Source: an uncultured Monoglobus sp. (GTDB lineage Bacteria > Bacillota > Clostridia > Monoglobales > Monoglobaceae). Taken from it: a stretch of DNA of 64,000 nt. The DNA is taken from the NCBI GenBank assembly GCA_947585115.1, contig CANPWW010000004.1, forward strand, positions 1-64,000, read 5' to 3'. The position numbers and the translations under genes are program-made. How positions within the stretch are numbered: position 1 is the first letter of the stretch; every line of letters starts with the position of its first letter. The notes below the pieces were generated by a model. That model was not told the DNA's origin and made no database searches. It saw only the letters and a program-made list of their open reading frames with translations. This document shows positions 44,562-52,264 of this stretch, piece by piece.

Positions 44562-46058
44562 TTGGACGGGATCAATTCGATAAAGGATATCGTGTACGAC
44601 GCCGCAGAAAAATACGGCGACAACCCCTATCTCAGATACAAATCGGGCAGAGAGATCATTGACAAGTCGTTTAACCGCACCAAAAGGGACAGCGACGCTT
44701 TCGGCGCCGCGCTGCTGAAAAAGTTCGGAGACAAGCCGGTCCATGTGGCGGTGATCGGCGGAACGAGCTATGAGTGGATAATCACATTCCTGGGAACCGC
44801 GATAAGCGGCAACGTTATAGTGCCTCTCGACAAGGAATCGGAAAGCATAGACGACATGATGCAGAGAGCGGACGTGAATGTTCTGGTATATGACGACGCA
44901 TTCAAAGAAAAGGCGCTGAGCGCCGCGGTCAAATGTCCTAAAATCGAGCTTACTCTCAACATGAGAGACGAGCTGTATAATTTTATAAAGACCTTTGACG
45001 GGAAAGCCCCGAACAAGGACATCGACTGCGACAATATGTGCGCCATTCTTTACACATCGGGAACCACCGGAAAGAGCAAGGGCGTTATGCTGACGCAAAG
45101 AAACATCGCCGACAACGCGACCTGCATTGACGCGGGCGAACAGCCCGGCGATCGCATGATGACCGTGCTGCCCATACACCACGCGTTTTGCTTCACCTGT
45201 GACATACTTCTCGGCATGCACGGCGGAATGTGCGTATGCGTCAACGACTCGATCATGAGGGTTGCGCGGAACCTGCTGCTGTTTAAGCCGCACATCATGC
45301 TGGCAGTGCCTATGATCTTCGCGTCAATGCTCAAGGGCGTTCAAGCGGCGGCAGAACAAAAGCCTGAAACACCCAAACCCGACATTGCCAAGGCCGCGTT
45401 CGGAGGCTGCCTCAGAACGCTGTACAGCGGCGGCGCGTATCTGAATCCCAACATCGTCACAGGATTTAACGAATTCGGCATAAAAGTGCTCCAAGGTTAC
45501 GGCATGAGCGAGTGCTCGCCAAGGATCAGCTTCAACTCAAAATTTGAGTCAAAGCCCAACTCGCTGGGAAAAGTGGTTCCCAACTGCGAGGCAAGGATCA
45601 AAGACGGAGAGATACAGGTGCGCGGCTCCAGCGTGATGCTCGGATATTACAAGGACGAGGAGCGGACCCGCGAGGCGTTCACCGAGGACGGCTGGCTCAG
45701 AACAGGCGATCTTGGAACTTTAGATGACGATAACTTCCTGTTCATGACGGGCAGGGCCAAAAATCTGATTATTCTGTCTAACGGTGAGAATGTTTCCGCC
45801 GAGGAGCTTGAGAACATGTTCGACGGATTTCCCGAGGTGGCGGAGATTGTAGTTTACGGAAATGACGACGTGATAACCGCGGAAATTTATCTTAACCCCG
45901 ACATGGATAAAGATGAGGCCAAACTCAGCACAGACAGAAAAATAACGGAAATAAACAGGGGTATCCCGATGTACAAGCGGATAAACGCGGTCGTATACCG
46001 AGACGAGCCGTTTCCCAAAACATCGTCGCACAAAATTATACGCCCGAACTTGAAGTAA
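44562..46058 (+). CDS. AMP-forming acyl/aminoacyl ligase (adenylation enzyme)
   Basis: 498 aa from TTG 44562 (GGAGGG 8 nt upstream). ANL-family motifs in order: AILYTSGTTGKSKGVMLTQRNI (A3), GYGMSECSPRISF (A5), GEIQVRGSSVMLGYYKDEERT, WLRTGDLGTLDDDNFLFMTGRAKNLIILSNGENVSAEELE (A7-A8) and PKTSSHKIIRPNL with the A10 Lys. It adenylates a carboxylic acid and would load it on the adjacent carrier protein. The specificity is unknown; it looks as much like a fatty-acid ligase as an amino-acid A domain. It ends the operon before a terminator. Confidence 0.88.
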   Translation: MDGINSIKDIVYDAAEKYGDNPYLRYKSGREIIDKSFNRTKRDSDAFGAALLKKFGDKPVHVAVIGGTSYEWIITFLGTAISGNVIVPLDKESESIDDMMQRADVNVLVYDDAFKEKALSAAVKCPKIELTLNMRDELYNFIKTFDGKAPNKDIDCDNMCAILYTSGTTGKSKGVMLTQRNIADNATCIDAGEQPGDRMMTVLPIHHAFCFTCDILLGMHGGMCVCVNDSIMRVARNLLLFKPHIMLAVPMIFASMLKGVQAAAEQKPETPKPDIAKAAFGGCLRTLYSGGAYLNPNIVTGFNEFGIKVLQGYGMSECSPRISFNSKFESKPNSLGKVVPNCEARIKDGEIQVRGSSVMLGYYKDEERTREAFTEDGWLRTGDLGTLDDDNFLFMTGRAKNLIILSNGENVSAEELENMFDGFPEVAEIVVYGNDDVITAEIYLNPDMDKDEAKLSTDRKITEINRGIPMYKRINAVVYRDEPFPKTSSHKIIRPNLK

Positions 46059-46076
46059 AAGTTAATATAATTTAGT

Positions 46077-46108
46077 AAGGCCCGCCCATTTAGGCGAGCC
46101 TTTATTTA
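46077..46108 (+). terminator. Terminator of the C-carrier-A operon
   Basis: Imperfect 10-bp stem AAGGCCCGCC/GGCGAGCCTT (46077-46086 with 46093-46102), loop CATTTA, T-rich tail. It touches the stop codon of the convergent znuB. Confidence 0.75.
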
Positions 46109-46929
46109 TTAATTATTTTGCCGGCTGCGGCAAAAATCAGGAACACCGCTATATTCAGGACGACTACGGTGGCTCCGGTTGGAGTGGATGCGATATACGA
46201 TATAATCAAACCAACGACAAAACACAGGACCGACACGACCGCCGAGACGAATATCACCGACTTGAATTTTTTGCACACCCGCATGGCTGTGAGGGACGGA
46301 AAAATTATAAGGCTTGATATGAGCAGCGCGCCCATCATTCTCATTCCGAGCACTACCGTCACCGAGGTCAGCACGGCGATAAGCATGTTGTATGCCTTAA
46401 CATTTGTTCCGGTCGCCGCAGCGAAATTTTCATCAAAAGTCACGGCGAATATTTTGTTATAAAACACGATAAACAGAATAATGACAACAACCGAGAGTAC
46501 CGCGCTTAAAACAACGTCTTCTTTCGTCATCGCAAGGATGCTGCCGAACAGATAGCTGTTTATATCGGTGTTCATTCCGGTAGTCATCGACGCGGCCAAG
46601 ATTCCGACCGCCAGCGCGCCGGTTGAGATCATTGCTATCGCGCTGTCGCCTTTGATCTTGCTGCTCTCGCTTACTCTGAGCAGCAGAACGGCCGCGACGA
46701 TAACGACGGGCACCGTGAACTTCATGGGCGCGAAATTCAGAGCCGTGGCGAGCGCGATGGCGCCGAATCCCACATGGCTCAGTCCGTCGCCTATCATAGA
46801 ATATTTTTTGAGCACCAGACTGACGCCCAGAAGCGCGGCGCACAGCGAAACCAGCGCGCCCGCGATAAGTGCGCGGAGAATAAATGTGTATGAAAACATC
46901 ACGCTTATGTATTCAAACAAATCAGTCAT
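46102..46929 (-). CDS. znuB: Zinc/manganese ABC transporter permease
   Basis: 275 aa, all membrane segments (about 8-9), with the ABC-3 family signature: LVSLCAALLGVSLVLKKYSMIGDGLSHVGFGAIA near the N-terminus, AIAMISTGALAVGI, and MMGALLISSLIIFPSLTAMR. It forms the channel of a metal-uptake ABC transporter with the ATPase encoded just upstream (8-nt overlap). ZnuB is the best guess; Mn specificity cannot be excluded. Confidence 0.88.
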   Translation of the reverse strand: MTDLFEYISVMFSYTFILRALIAGALVSLCAALLGVSLVLKKYSMIGDGLSHVGFGAIALATALNFAPMKFTVPVVIVAAVLLLRVSESSKIKGDSAIAMISTGALAVGILAASMTTGMNTDINSYLFGSILAMTKEDVVLSAVLSVVVIILFIVFYNKIFAVTFDENFAAATGTNVKAYNMLIAVLTSVTVVLGMRMMGALLISSLIIFPSLTAMRVCKKFKSVIFVSAVVSVLCFVVGLIISYIASTPTGATVVVLNIAVFLIFAAAGKIINK

Positions 46930-47629
46930 GCCTGTGCCCTCCGATAAATTCCGCGCCTATTTTTGATTTTTTATACTCGTCGACCGTGCCGTCAAACAAA
47001 ATTCCGCCGTCCATATGGATTATCCTGCCGGAATATTTGACCGCGCAGTGTATGTCGTGAGAGACCATAACTATCGTCATGCCGTTTTTGTGCATCTCGT
47101 TTATGATATTAAAAAACTCGGTCGTGACGACGGGATCAAGCCCGGTCACAGGCTCGTCGAGAAACAGTATTTTCTCGGCGGCGCACATGGCTCTCGCCAA
47201 AAGCGCGCGCTGCTGCTGACCGCCGCTGAGCTCGCGGAAGCATCTTTCTTTGAGATTTGTTATGCCCAGAAGTTCCATTTTGTCAAGCGCCTGCTTTTTG
47301 TCGGCTTTTGAGTAAAAAGGCATCAGTCCTCTTTTGGGGGCTCGTCCCGACAGGACAACCTCGAAAACCGAAGCGGGAAAGTCTTTCTGCACGGGCGTTT
47401 GCTGCGCCAGACAGCCGATCTCGGACTGCTTGAGGCCGTCGCCGTACACAACTCTGCCGCGCTCGGGATTTTTGATTCGGAGAAGCGCTTTAAGCAGCGT
47501 GCTTTTGCCGCTGCCGTTTCTGCCGATCACGCTCAGGTAATCGCCTTGATCAATCGAAAAACTGATGTCTTTGGCGACGGTCAATCCCTCGTAGCCTAAA
47601 GACACGTTCTCGCAAGTAATAAGCGCCAT
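46922..47629 (-). CDS. znuC: Zinc/manganese ABC transporter ATP-binding protein
   Basis: 235 aa ATPase. Walker A GRNGSGKSTLLKAL, Q-loop LAQQTPV, signature ELSGGQQQRALLARAM, Walker B KILFLDEPVTGLD and switch VSHDIH are all intact. It energises the ZnuB channel. No substrate-binding lipoprotein (znuA) or metalloregulator lies near. It is preceded by a terminator belonging to the clpX side, leaving only a short leader with AAGGAG; its own promoter is not clear. Confidence 0.9.
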   Translation of the reverse strand: MALITCENVSLGYEGLTVAKDISFSIDQGDYLSVIGRNGSGKSTLLKALLRIKNPERGRVVYGDGLKQSEIGCLAQQTPVQKDFPASVFEVVLSGRAPKRGLMPFYSKADKKQALDKMELLGITNLKERCFRELSGGQQQRALLARAMCAAEKILFLDEPVTGLDPVVTTEFFNIINEMHKNGMTIVMVSHDIHCAVKYSGRIIHMDGGILFDGTVDEYKKSKIGAEFIGGHRHD

Positions 47630-47643
47630 ATTTTCAACTCCTT

Positions 47644-47672
47644 ATAAAAAGCTCCCCTGCTTTGCGGGGAGC
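47644..47672 (-). terminator. Rho-independent terminator between clpX and znuC
   Basis: Minus strand GCTCCCC-loop-GGGGAGC (47672-47666 with 47657-47651) followed by TTTTT (47650-47646). It would end the clpP-clpX message or a small RNA from 47673-47809. Confidence 0.85.
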
Positions 47673-47809
47673 AGACGGGACGCCATACAATTGTCCTCTT
47701 GCGCTAATGATTTGTGGCCTCGTTTATTTTTGCAATCGGAATACCTTAGTGGCACGAACCCGCTTCGCGGCTCCGGCCGCAGTCATCCCCAACAAATTAA
47801 ATTAAAACT
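47673..47809 (-). other. 137-nt spacer with GC-rich alternative hairpins, possible small RNA
   Basis: After clpX the minus strand has no reading frame but holds GCGGC-CGGA-GCCGC directly followed by an overlapping CCGC-GAA-GCGG (about 47770-47792), then an AT-rich part and the terminator at 47644. The two hairpins share bases and exclude each other. It may be a processed 3' RNA of clpX or only a spacer. Confidence 0.3.
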
Positions 47810-49081
47810 TTAAGCCGTTTTTGATTTCGTTCTGTAAACTATCAGCGGAGCGGTCTTTTTTTCAACGCACTCCCGGGTTATGATAACCTTTTCGGCTCCG
47901 GCCGCCGAGGGTATCTCGTACATGATATCAAGCATAATATCCTCGACTACCGTCCTGAGTCCCCGGGCGCCCGTTTCGCGCGCCGCGGCTTTCTCGGCGA
48001 TCAGCTGCACCGCGTCCTCCTCAAACTCAAGTTCCACGCCGTCCATTTTAAGCAGCGCTTTGTACTGCTTTAAAAGAGCGTTTTTGGGCTCGCTGAATAT
48101 CTGCTTGAGCGCCTCAACATTCAAGGTGTCAAGCGTGGTGACGATCGGCAGTCTGCCGATCAGCTCGGGTATCAGACCGAACTTTATCAAATCATCGGGC
48201 GTGACCTGTTTAAGCATGTCGCCCCTGTTTCTGTCTTTCTTGCTTTCAACTTTGGCACCGAAGCCCAGCGTTTTGGACGCAACGCGGGATTCGATTATCT
48301 TGTCAAGCCCCTCAAAGGCGCCGCCGCAGATAAACAGAATATTTGTCGTGTCTATCTGAATGAAGTCCTGCTGCGGGTGCTTGCGTCCGCCGTTTGGCGG
48401 AACGTTGGCGACTGTTCCCTCAAGTATCTTGAGCAGCGTCTGCTGCACGCCCTCGCCGCTCACGTCGCGCGTGATGGACGGATTCTCGGACCTGCGCGAG
48501 ATCTTGTCAACCTCGTCGATATAGATAATGCCCTTCTCGGCAAGCTCAACATCATAGTTCGCGGCCTGTATCAGCTTTAGAAGAATGTTCTCAACATCCT
48601 CTCCTACATATCCCGCCTCGGTCAAAGAGGTGGCGTCCGCTATAACAAACGGAGCGTTAAGCCGCTTTGCCATTGTCTGAGCCAAAAACGTTTTGCCCGA
48701 GCCTGTCGGACCTATCATCAGTATGTTGCTCTTTTGAAGCTCCACATCGCCCGCCGAGCGGCCGGCTTCCTGTTCGATTCTTTTATAATGATTGTATATC
48801 GCGACCGAAAGTGCCTTTTTTGCCTCATCCTGCCCGATAATATACTCGTCAAGAAACGCGTGCAGTTCCTTCGGCTTGGGCAGCTCGCTGAGCTTTTCGA
48901 GCTCGATCGGGCCATCATCCATTTCCGGGCCCGCGAAATCAATATTTAAAATATCAATGCAAAGCTCAACGCACGCGTCGCAAATATTCGCGACCGGGCC
49001 GTGAACCATTTTGCGAACCTGAGATTCGGCTTTTCCGCAAAAGGCGCATCTTTCCTCGTTTTCCGATTTCTTACCTGCCAT
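47810..49081 (-). CDS. clpX: ATP-dependent Clp protease ATPase subunit ClpX
   Basis: 423 aa. N-terminal C4 zinc-binding domain (CAFCGK ... CDACVELC), AAA+ Walker [14 protein letters not shown], Walker [12 protein letters not shown], pore loop region [15 protein letters not shown], and the IGF-type ClpP-binding loop area (LGFGAKVES). It unfolds proteins and passes them to ClpP, encoded 18 nt upstream. Length is normal. Confidence 0.96.
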   Translation of the reverse strand: MAGKKSENEERCAFCGKAESQVRKMVHGPVANICDACVELCIDILNIDFAGPEMDDGPIELEKLSELPKPKELHAFLDEYIIGQDEAKKALSVAIYNHYKRIEQEAGRSAGDVELQKSNILMIGPTGSGKTFLAQTMAKRLNAPFVIADATSLTEAGYVGEDVENILLKLIQAANYDVELAEKGIIYIDEVDKISRRSENPSITRDVSGEGVQQTLLKILEGTVANVPPNGGRKHPQQDFIQIDTTNILFICGGAFEGLDKIIESRVASKTLGFGAKVESKKDRNRGDMLKQVTPDDLIKFGLIPELIGRLPIVTTLDTLNVEALKQIFSEPKNALLKQYKALLKMDGVELEFEEDAVQLIAEKAAARETGARGLRTVVEDIMLDIMYEIPSAAGAEKVIITRECVEKKTAPLIVYRTKSKTA

Positions 49082-49099
49082 TTGTTACCTCCGGAATAA

Positions 49100-49702
49100 T
49101 CAGCGTTTGGTTACTATATTATCAATAAGGCCATATTTGAGCGCTTCCTCGGCGTCCATGAAGTTATCTCTCTCGGTGTCTCTCTTTACTATGTCGAGGG
49201 GCTGGCCGGTATTTTCGCTTAGAATTCTGTTCAGGTTTTCCTTGATTTTTATCATTCTGTCCACGTGGATCTTCATGTCGGTCGCCTGACCCTGAACGCC
49301 GCCTAAGGGCTGATGTATCATGATCTCACTATTGGGCAGGGCGAAACGCTTGCCCTTAGCGCCCGACGAGAGCAGGAACGCGCCCATAGAGGCCGCCATG
49401 CCGACGCAGATCGTGGAAACGTCCGCCTTGGTGTACTGCATTGTGTCGTAGATAGCCATGCCCGCCGTGACGGAGCCGCCGGGGCTGTTGATGTACAGAT
49501 TGATGTCCTTGTCGGGGTCCTCGCTGTCTAGGAACAGGAGCTGAGCCACAACAAGGCTGGCGGTCGCGTCGTTTACCTCGTCGGATAAAAATATGATCCT
49601 GTCTTTTAAAAGTCTTGAAAAAATGTCGTATGAACGCTCGCCTCTGCCTGTCTGCTCAATAACGTAGGGCACAAGACTGTTTGTGATAATTTTGCTGTCC
49701 AT
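49100..49702 (-). CDS. clpP: ATP-dependent Clp protease proteolytic subunit ClpP
   Basis: 200 aa. Catalytic Ser in [14 protein letters not shown], His in IMIHQPLGG and the following Asp region ([12 protein letters not shown]) are present; [17 protein letters not shown] is the strand next to the active site. It forms tetradecameric rings degrading unfolded proteins. GGAGGT precedes ATG 49702. The trigger factor - ClpP - ClpX order is classical. It has its own promoter with a long inverted repeat. Confidence 0.96.
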   Translation of the reverse strand: MDSKIITNSLVPYVIEQTGRGERSYDIFSRLLKDRIIFLSDEVNDATASLVVAQLLFLDSEDPDKDINLYINSPGGSVTAGMAIYDTMQYTKADVSTICVGMAASMGAFLLSSGAKGKRFALPNSEIMIHQPLGGVQGQATDMKIHVDRMIKIKENLNRILSENTGQPLDIVKRDTERDNFMDAEEALKYGLIDNIVTKR

Positions 49703-49719
49703 AATACTACCTCCAATTT

Positions 49720-49748
49720 ATTATAAAATGTTAAGGTTGATTTGACAA
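49720..49748 (-). promoter_or_regulatory. Vegetative promoter of clpP-clpX
   Basis: Minus strand TTGTCA (49748-49743), 17-bp spacer, TATAAT (49725-49720), about 18 nt from the start codon. The -35 lies inside the inverted repeat at 49732-49763. Confidence 0.75.
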
Positions 49749-49763
49749 TTCAAACCAACCTTA
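49732..49763. repeat. 14-bp inverted repeat over the clpP -35 region
   Basis: TAAGGTTGATTTGA (49732-49745) and TCAAACCAACCTTA (49750-49763) pair with one mismatch around the loop CAAT. It can be an operator for clpP, or a hairpin at the end of the tig message. It does not match the CtsR heptad repeat. Confidence 0.7.
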
Positions 49764-49790
49764 TTGTAAAATAGCCAAAAATTGTGTTGA

Positions 49791-51068
49791 TTATTCAAAA
49801 TCAGCGTTTTCTACAAGAAGCGCAATAGCTTTCTGCGCCTTGAGACGCTCGGTTATCTCGTTTTTGGGAATATATTTCTCAATATCCTCGACCTTCATGC
49901 CGTTGTCCTTGCTTATGTTCTCATACTCGGCCTTGATATCATCGTCCGTGACCTCGACCTTTTCGACCTCCGCTACTTTTTCGAGCACCAAAGTGGTCTT
50001 TACGCGCTTCTCGGCCTCGGGCTTATACTGAGCGCGGATGGCGTCCATGGTCTGGCCGGTGTACTTCATGTATGTCTGAAGGTCGATTCCCTGATAGCGC
50101 ATCTGCATATCCATGTCTCTGATCATGTTGTCGATCTGGCTGTTTATCATCTCGTCGGGAATGTCGATCTCGGTGCCCTCGCAAACCGCGTCTACCACGT
50201 TCTGCTCGGTCTCATGCTTCGCTTTGTCCTCGTTGGTCTTTTCAAGCTTCTCGCGGATGTCGGCCTTGTACTCGTCAAGGGTGTCAAACTCGCTGACATC
50301 CATCGCGAAGTCGTCGTCAACCTCGGGCAGTTCCTTATACTTGAGCGAATTGATCTTTACTTTAAAGACCGCGTCCTTGCCCGCGAGCTCCTCGGCGTGG
50401 TACTCCTCGGGGAATGTTACATTAACGTCGACCTCGTCGCCAACGTTTTTGCCGAGCAGCTGATCCTCAAAGCCGGGAATAAACTGTCCCGAGCCAATCG
50501 TCAGATCAAAGTTCTCGCCCTTGCCGCCCTCGAACGGAACGCCGTCAACCGAGCCGTCAAAGTCAATATTGGCGATATCGTCGGCCTGAACGGGTCTGTC
50601 CTCAACGGGGACAAGTCTTGAGTTTCTTTCTCTTATCTTCTCGATCTCGTCCTCAACGTCCGCGTCGGTCACGGGATATTCGGGCTTTTCGGCCTTGACG
50701 CCCTTATACTTGCCGAGCTCAAACTCGGGCTTTACAACGACCTTGGCCGTGAAAACTATGTCCTTTTCGGGGTCGATCGAATCCTCTTTGATGTCAATCT
50801 CGGGCTGAGCCACGGGATACACGCCGTTTTCGTCCACCGCTTTATCATACGCGTCGGGCAGCACAAAGTTCACGGCGTCCTCATAAAATATTTCCTTGCC
50901 GTAGGTTTTTTCAATCAGAAATCTGGGAGCCTTGCCCTTTCTGAAACCGGGCAGATTGATCTTCTTTACGTTTTTTCTGTATGACCTCTCAAGCGCTTTT
51001 TCGAATTCCTCGGGCGTTACCGAGAACTCAAAGGTCACAGTGTTGTTCTCTCTTGTTACATTAGCCAT
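49791..51068 (-). CDS. tig: Trigger factor
   Basis: 425 aa. N-terminal ribosome-binding domain with the signature GFRKGKAPRF (in LPGFRKGKAPRFLIEKTYGKE), a middle FKBP-type isomerase domain (ADDIANIDFDGSVDGVPFEGGKGENFDLTIGSGQFIPGFEDQLLGKNVGDE) and a helical C-terminal domain. It is the first chaperone to meet nascent chains at the ribosome. GAGGTAA precedes ATG 51068. Confidence 0.96.
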   Translation of the reverse strand: MANVTRENNTVTFEFSVTPEEFEKALERSYRKNVKKINLPGFRKGKAPRFLIEKTYGKEIFYEDAVNFVLPDAYDKAVDENGVYPVAQPEIDIKEDSIDPEKDIVFTAKVVVKPEFELGKYKGVKAEKPEYPVTDADVEDEIEKIRERNSRLVPVEDRPVQADDIANIDFDGSVDGVPFEGGKGENFDLTIGSGQFIPGFEDQLLGKNVGDEVDVNVTFPEEYHAEELAGKDAVFKVKINSLKYKELPEVDDDFAMDVSEFDTLDEYKADIREKLEKTNEDKAKHETEQNVVDAVCEGTEIDIPDEMINSQIDNMIRDMDMQMRYQGIDLQTYMKYTGQTMDAIRAQYKPEAEKRVKTTLVLEKVAEVEKVEVTDDDIKAEYENISKDNGMKVEDIEKYIPKNEITERLKAQKAIALLVENADFE

Positions 51069-51114
51069 TAATAATTACCTCACTAATTTAAATCTATTGT
51101 TTACATGTTTTTTA

Positions 51115-51143
51115 ATTATAACACAGGTATTCCCGTTAGACAA
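51115..51143 (-). promoter_or_regulatory. Vegetative promoter of tig
   Basis: Minus strand TTGTCT (51143-51138), 17-bp spacer, consensus TATAAT (51120-51115), leader about 40 nt. Confidence 0.75.
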
Positions 51144-51208
51144 GGGTTTTTATAAAAAATATTAACAAATTTTACCTTGCATATATCGGAATTTTATTGT
51201 AAATTTGA

Positions 51209-51922
51209 TTATCCGCAAATCAGCTTCGGCACAAACTTGAGATAGTCGCTGGCGACAAGTATAAGCTTAACGCCGTCAACATCGCCCTGCACCGCGAAAT
51301 CCTGAGCCGCGGCGTGAAGGTGTCCGTAGACGCAGGTCTTGACGCCGTACTCCTTAAAAATTTGAATAAAGTCGCGGTTCAGGCCGTTTTTCTCAACGGG
51401 CGGATAGTGCATGGCGGCGATTATCTCGTCGGGCTTGGCGGACGCCGCGCTCTCGAGAGACAGGATCATGCGCTCCTTTTCTCTGAGAAACAGGCGCTTG
51501 TCCTCGTCGGTCGAGTTTTCTTTCGCGATGTTCCAACCTCTTGTGCCGCAGATCGCCAGCTTTTTCCCGTCAGATTCGTGTATATAGCAATTGTTGTGAA
51601 CGAACTTTATCGTGTCGAAGCCGTTTTTTTCGGCAAAGACATTGAGCTTGTTCATCGTCGTCCACCAATAATCGTGATTGCCCTTTAGTATTATCTTAAC
51701 GCCGTTGAGCGCGCTCAGATACTCAAAATCTTTGAGCGAATCATCAAGATATGTCGCCCATGAAATATCGCCGGGCATGATGACAACGTCGTTTTCACCG
51801 ACAATTTTCTGCCAGTTCTCTCTCAGTCTGTCAACATAATTTTCCCACCGCGGGCCGAACACGTTCATCGGTTTGTCGATCCCCAGCGGCAAATGCAGGT
51901 CAGAAATTGCAAATACCGACAT
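51209..51922 (-). CDS. Calcineurin-like metallophosphoesterase
   Basis: 237 aa. Metal-binding motifs of the family appear in order: FAISDLHLP (DxH), VVIMPGDISWA (GDxxW form), LKGNHDYWW (GNHD), AAMHYPP and YGHLHAAAQ (GHxH form). It is a cytoplasmic phosphoesterase of the group often annotated only as serine/threonine phosphatase-like; substrate unknown. It is separated from tig by the tig promoter and is divergent from the DUF1540 gene. Confidence 0.9.
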   Translation of the reverse strand: MSVFAISDLHLPLGIDKPMNVFGPRWENYVDRLRENWQKIVGENDVVIMPGDISWATYLDDSLKDFEYLSALNGVKIILKGNHDYWWTTMNKLNVFAEKNGFDTIKFVHNNCYIHESDGKKLAICGTRGWNIAKENSTDEDKRLFLREKERMILSLESAASAKPDEIIAAMHYPPVEKNGLNRDFIQIFKEYGVKTCVYGHLHAAAQDFAVQGDVDGVKLILVASDYLKFVPKLICG

Positions 51923-52032
51923 GTTAATACCTCTGTTCCAAATTCTAAAATTATATTTAAATCCGTATACAAACGCGCTTTTTGGTTAAAATATACCCGT
52001 ACCGAAATAAAATTTCAAGGAGGTTTTTAACC

Positions 52033-52194
52033 ATGGACGGACACAACAACAAAATCGTATGCAGAGTCAGCGACTGCGAGTATCACACCTCGGACGACGT
52101 ATGCAGCGCGAACTGCGTCGAGGTCAGCTGCACGGAAAATTGCTGCAGCTCCTGCGATACCGAGTGCGTGACATTCAAGCAGCGCGGCGAGTAA
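52033..52194 (+). CDS. DUF1540-type cysteine-rich small protein
   Basis: 53 aa from ATG 52033 with AAGGAGG 9 nt upstream. It begins MDGHNNKIVCRVSDCEYHT and has nine Cys in a pattern C-x4-C-x8-C-x3-C ... CCSSCDTEC, the DUF1540 arrangement. Such proteins are frequent in spore-forming Clostridia and probably bind metal; their role is not known. A GTATA element about 60 nt upstream hints at a sporulation sigma promoter, but the -10 is weak. Confidence 0.85.
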   Translation: MDGHNNKIVCRVSDCEYHTSDDVCSANCVEVSCTENCCSSCDTECVTFKQRGE

Positions 52195-52213
52195 TTCCTC
52201 TCAAATTTATCCG

Positions 52214-52248
52214 CAAGCTCTCCCGTGATTTGGGGAGAGCTTTTGTTT
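52214..52248 (+). terminator. Terminator of the DUF1540 gene (shared with thrC)
   Basis: Stem AAGCTCTCCC/GGGGAGAGCTT (52215-52223 with 52232-52242) with T-rich tail TTTTGTTTT; between convergent genes. Confidence 0.82.
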
Positions 52249-52264
52249 TGCGCGCCATAGCGAT

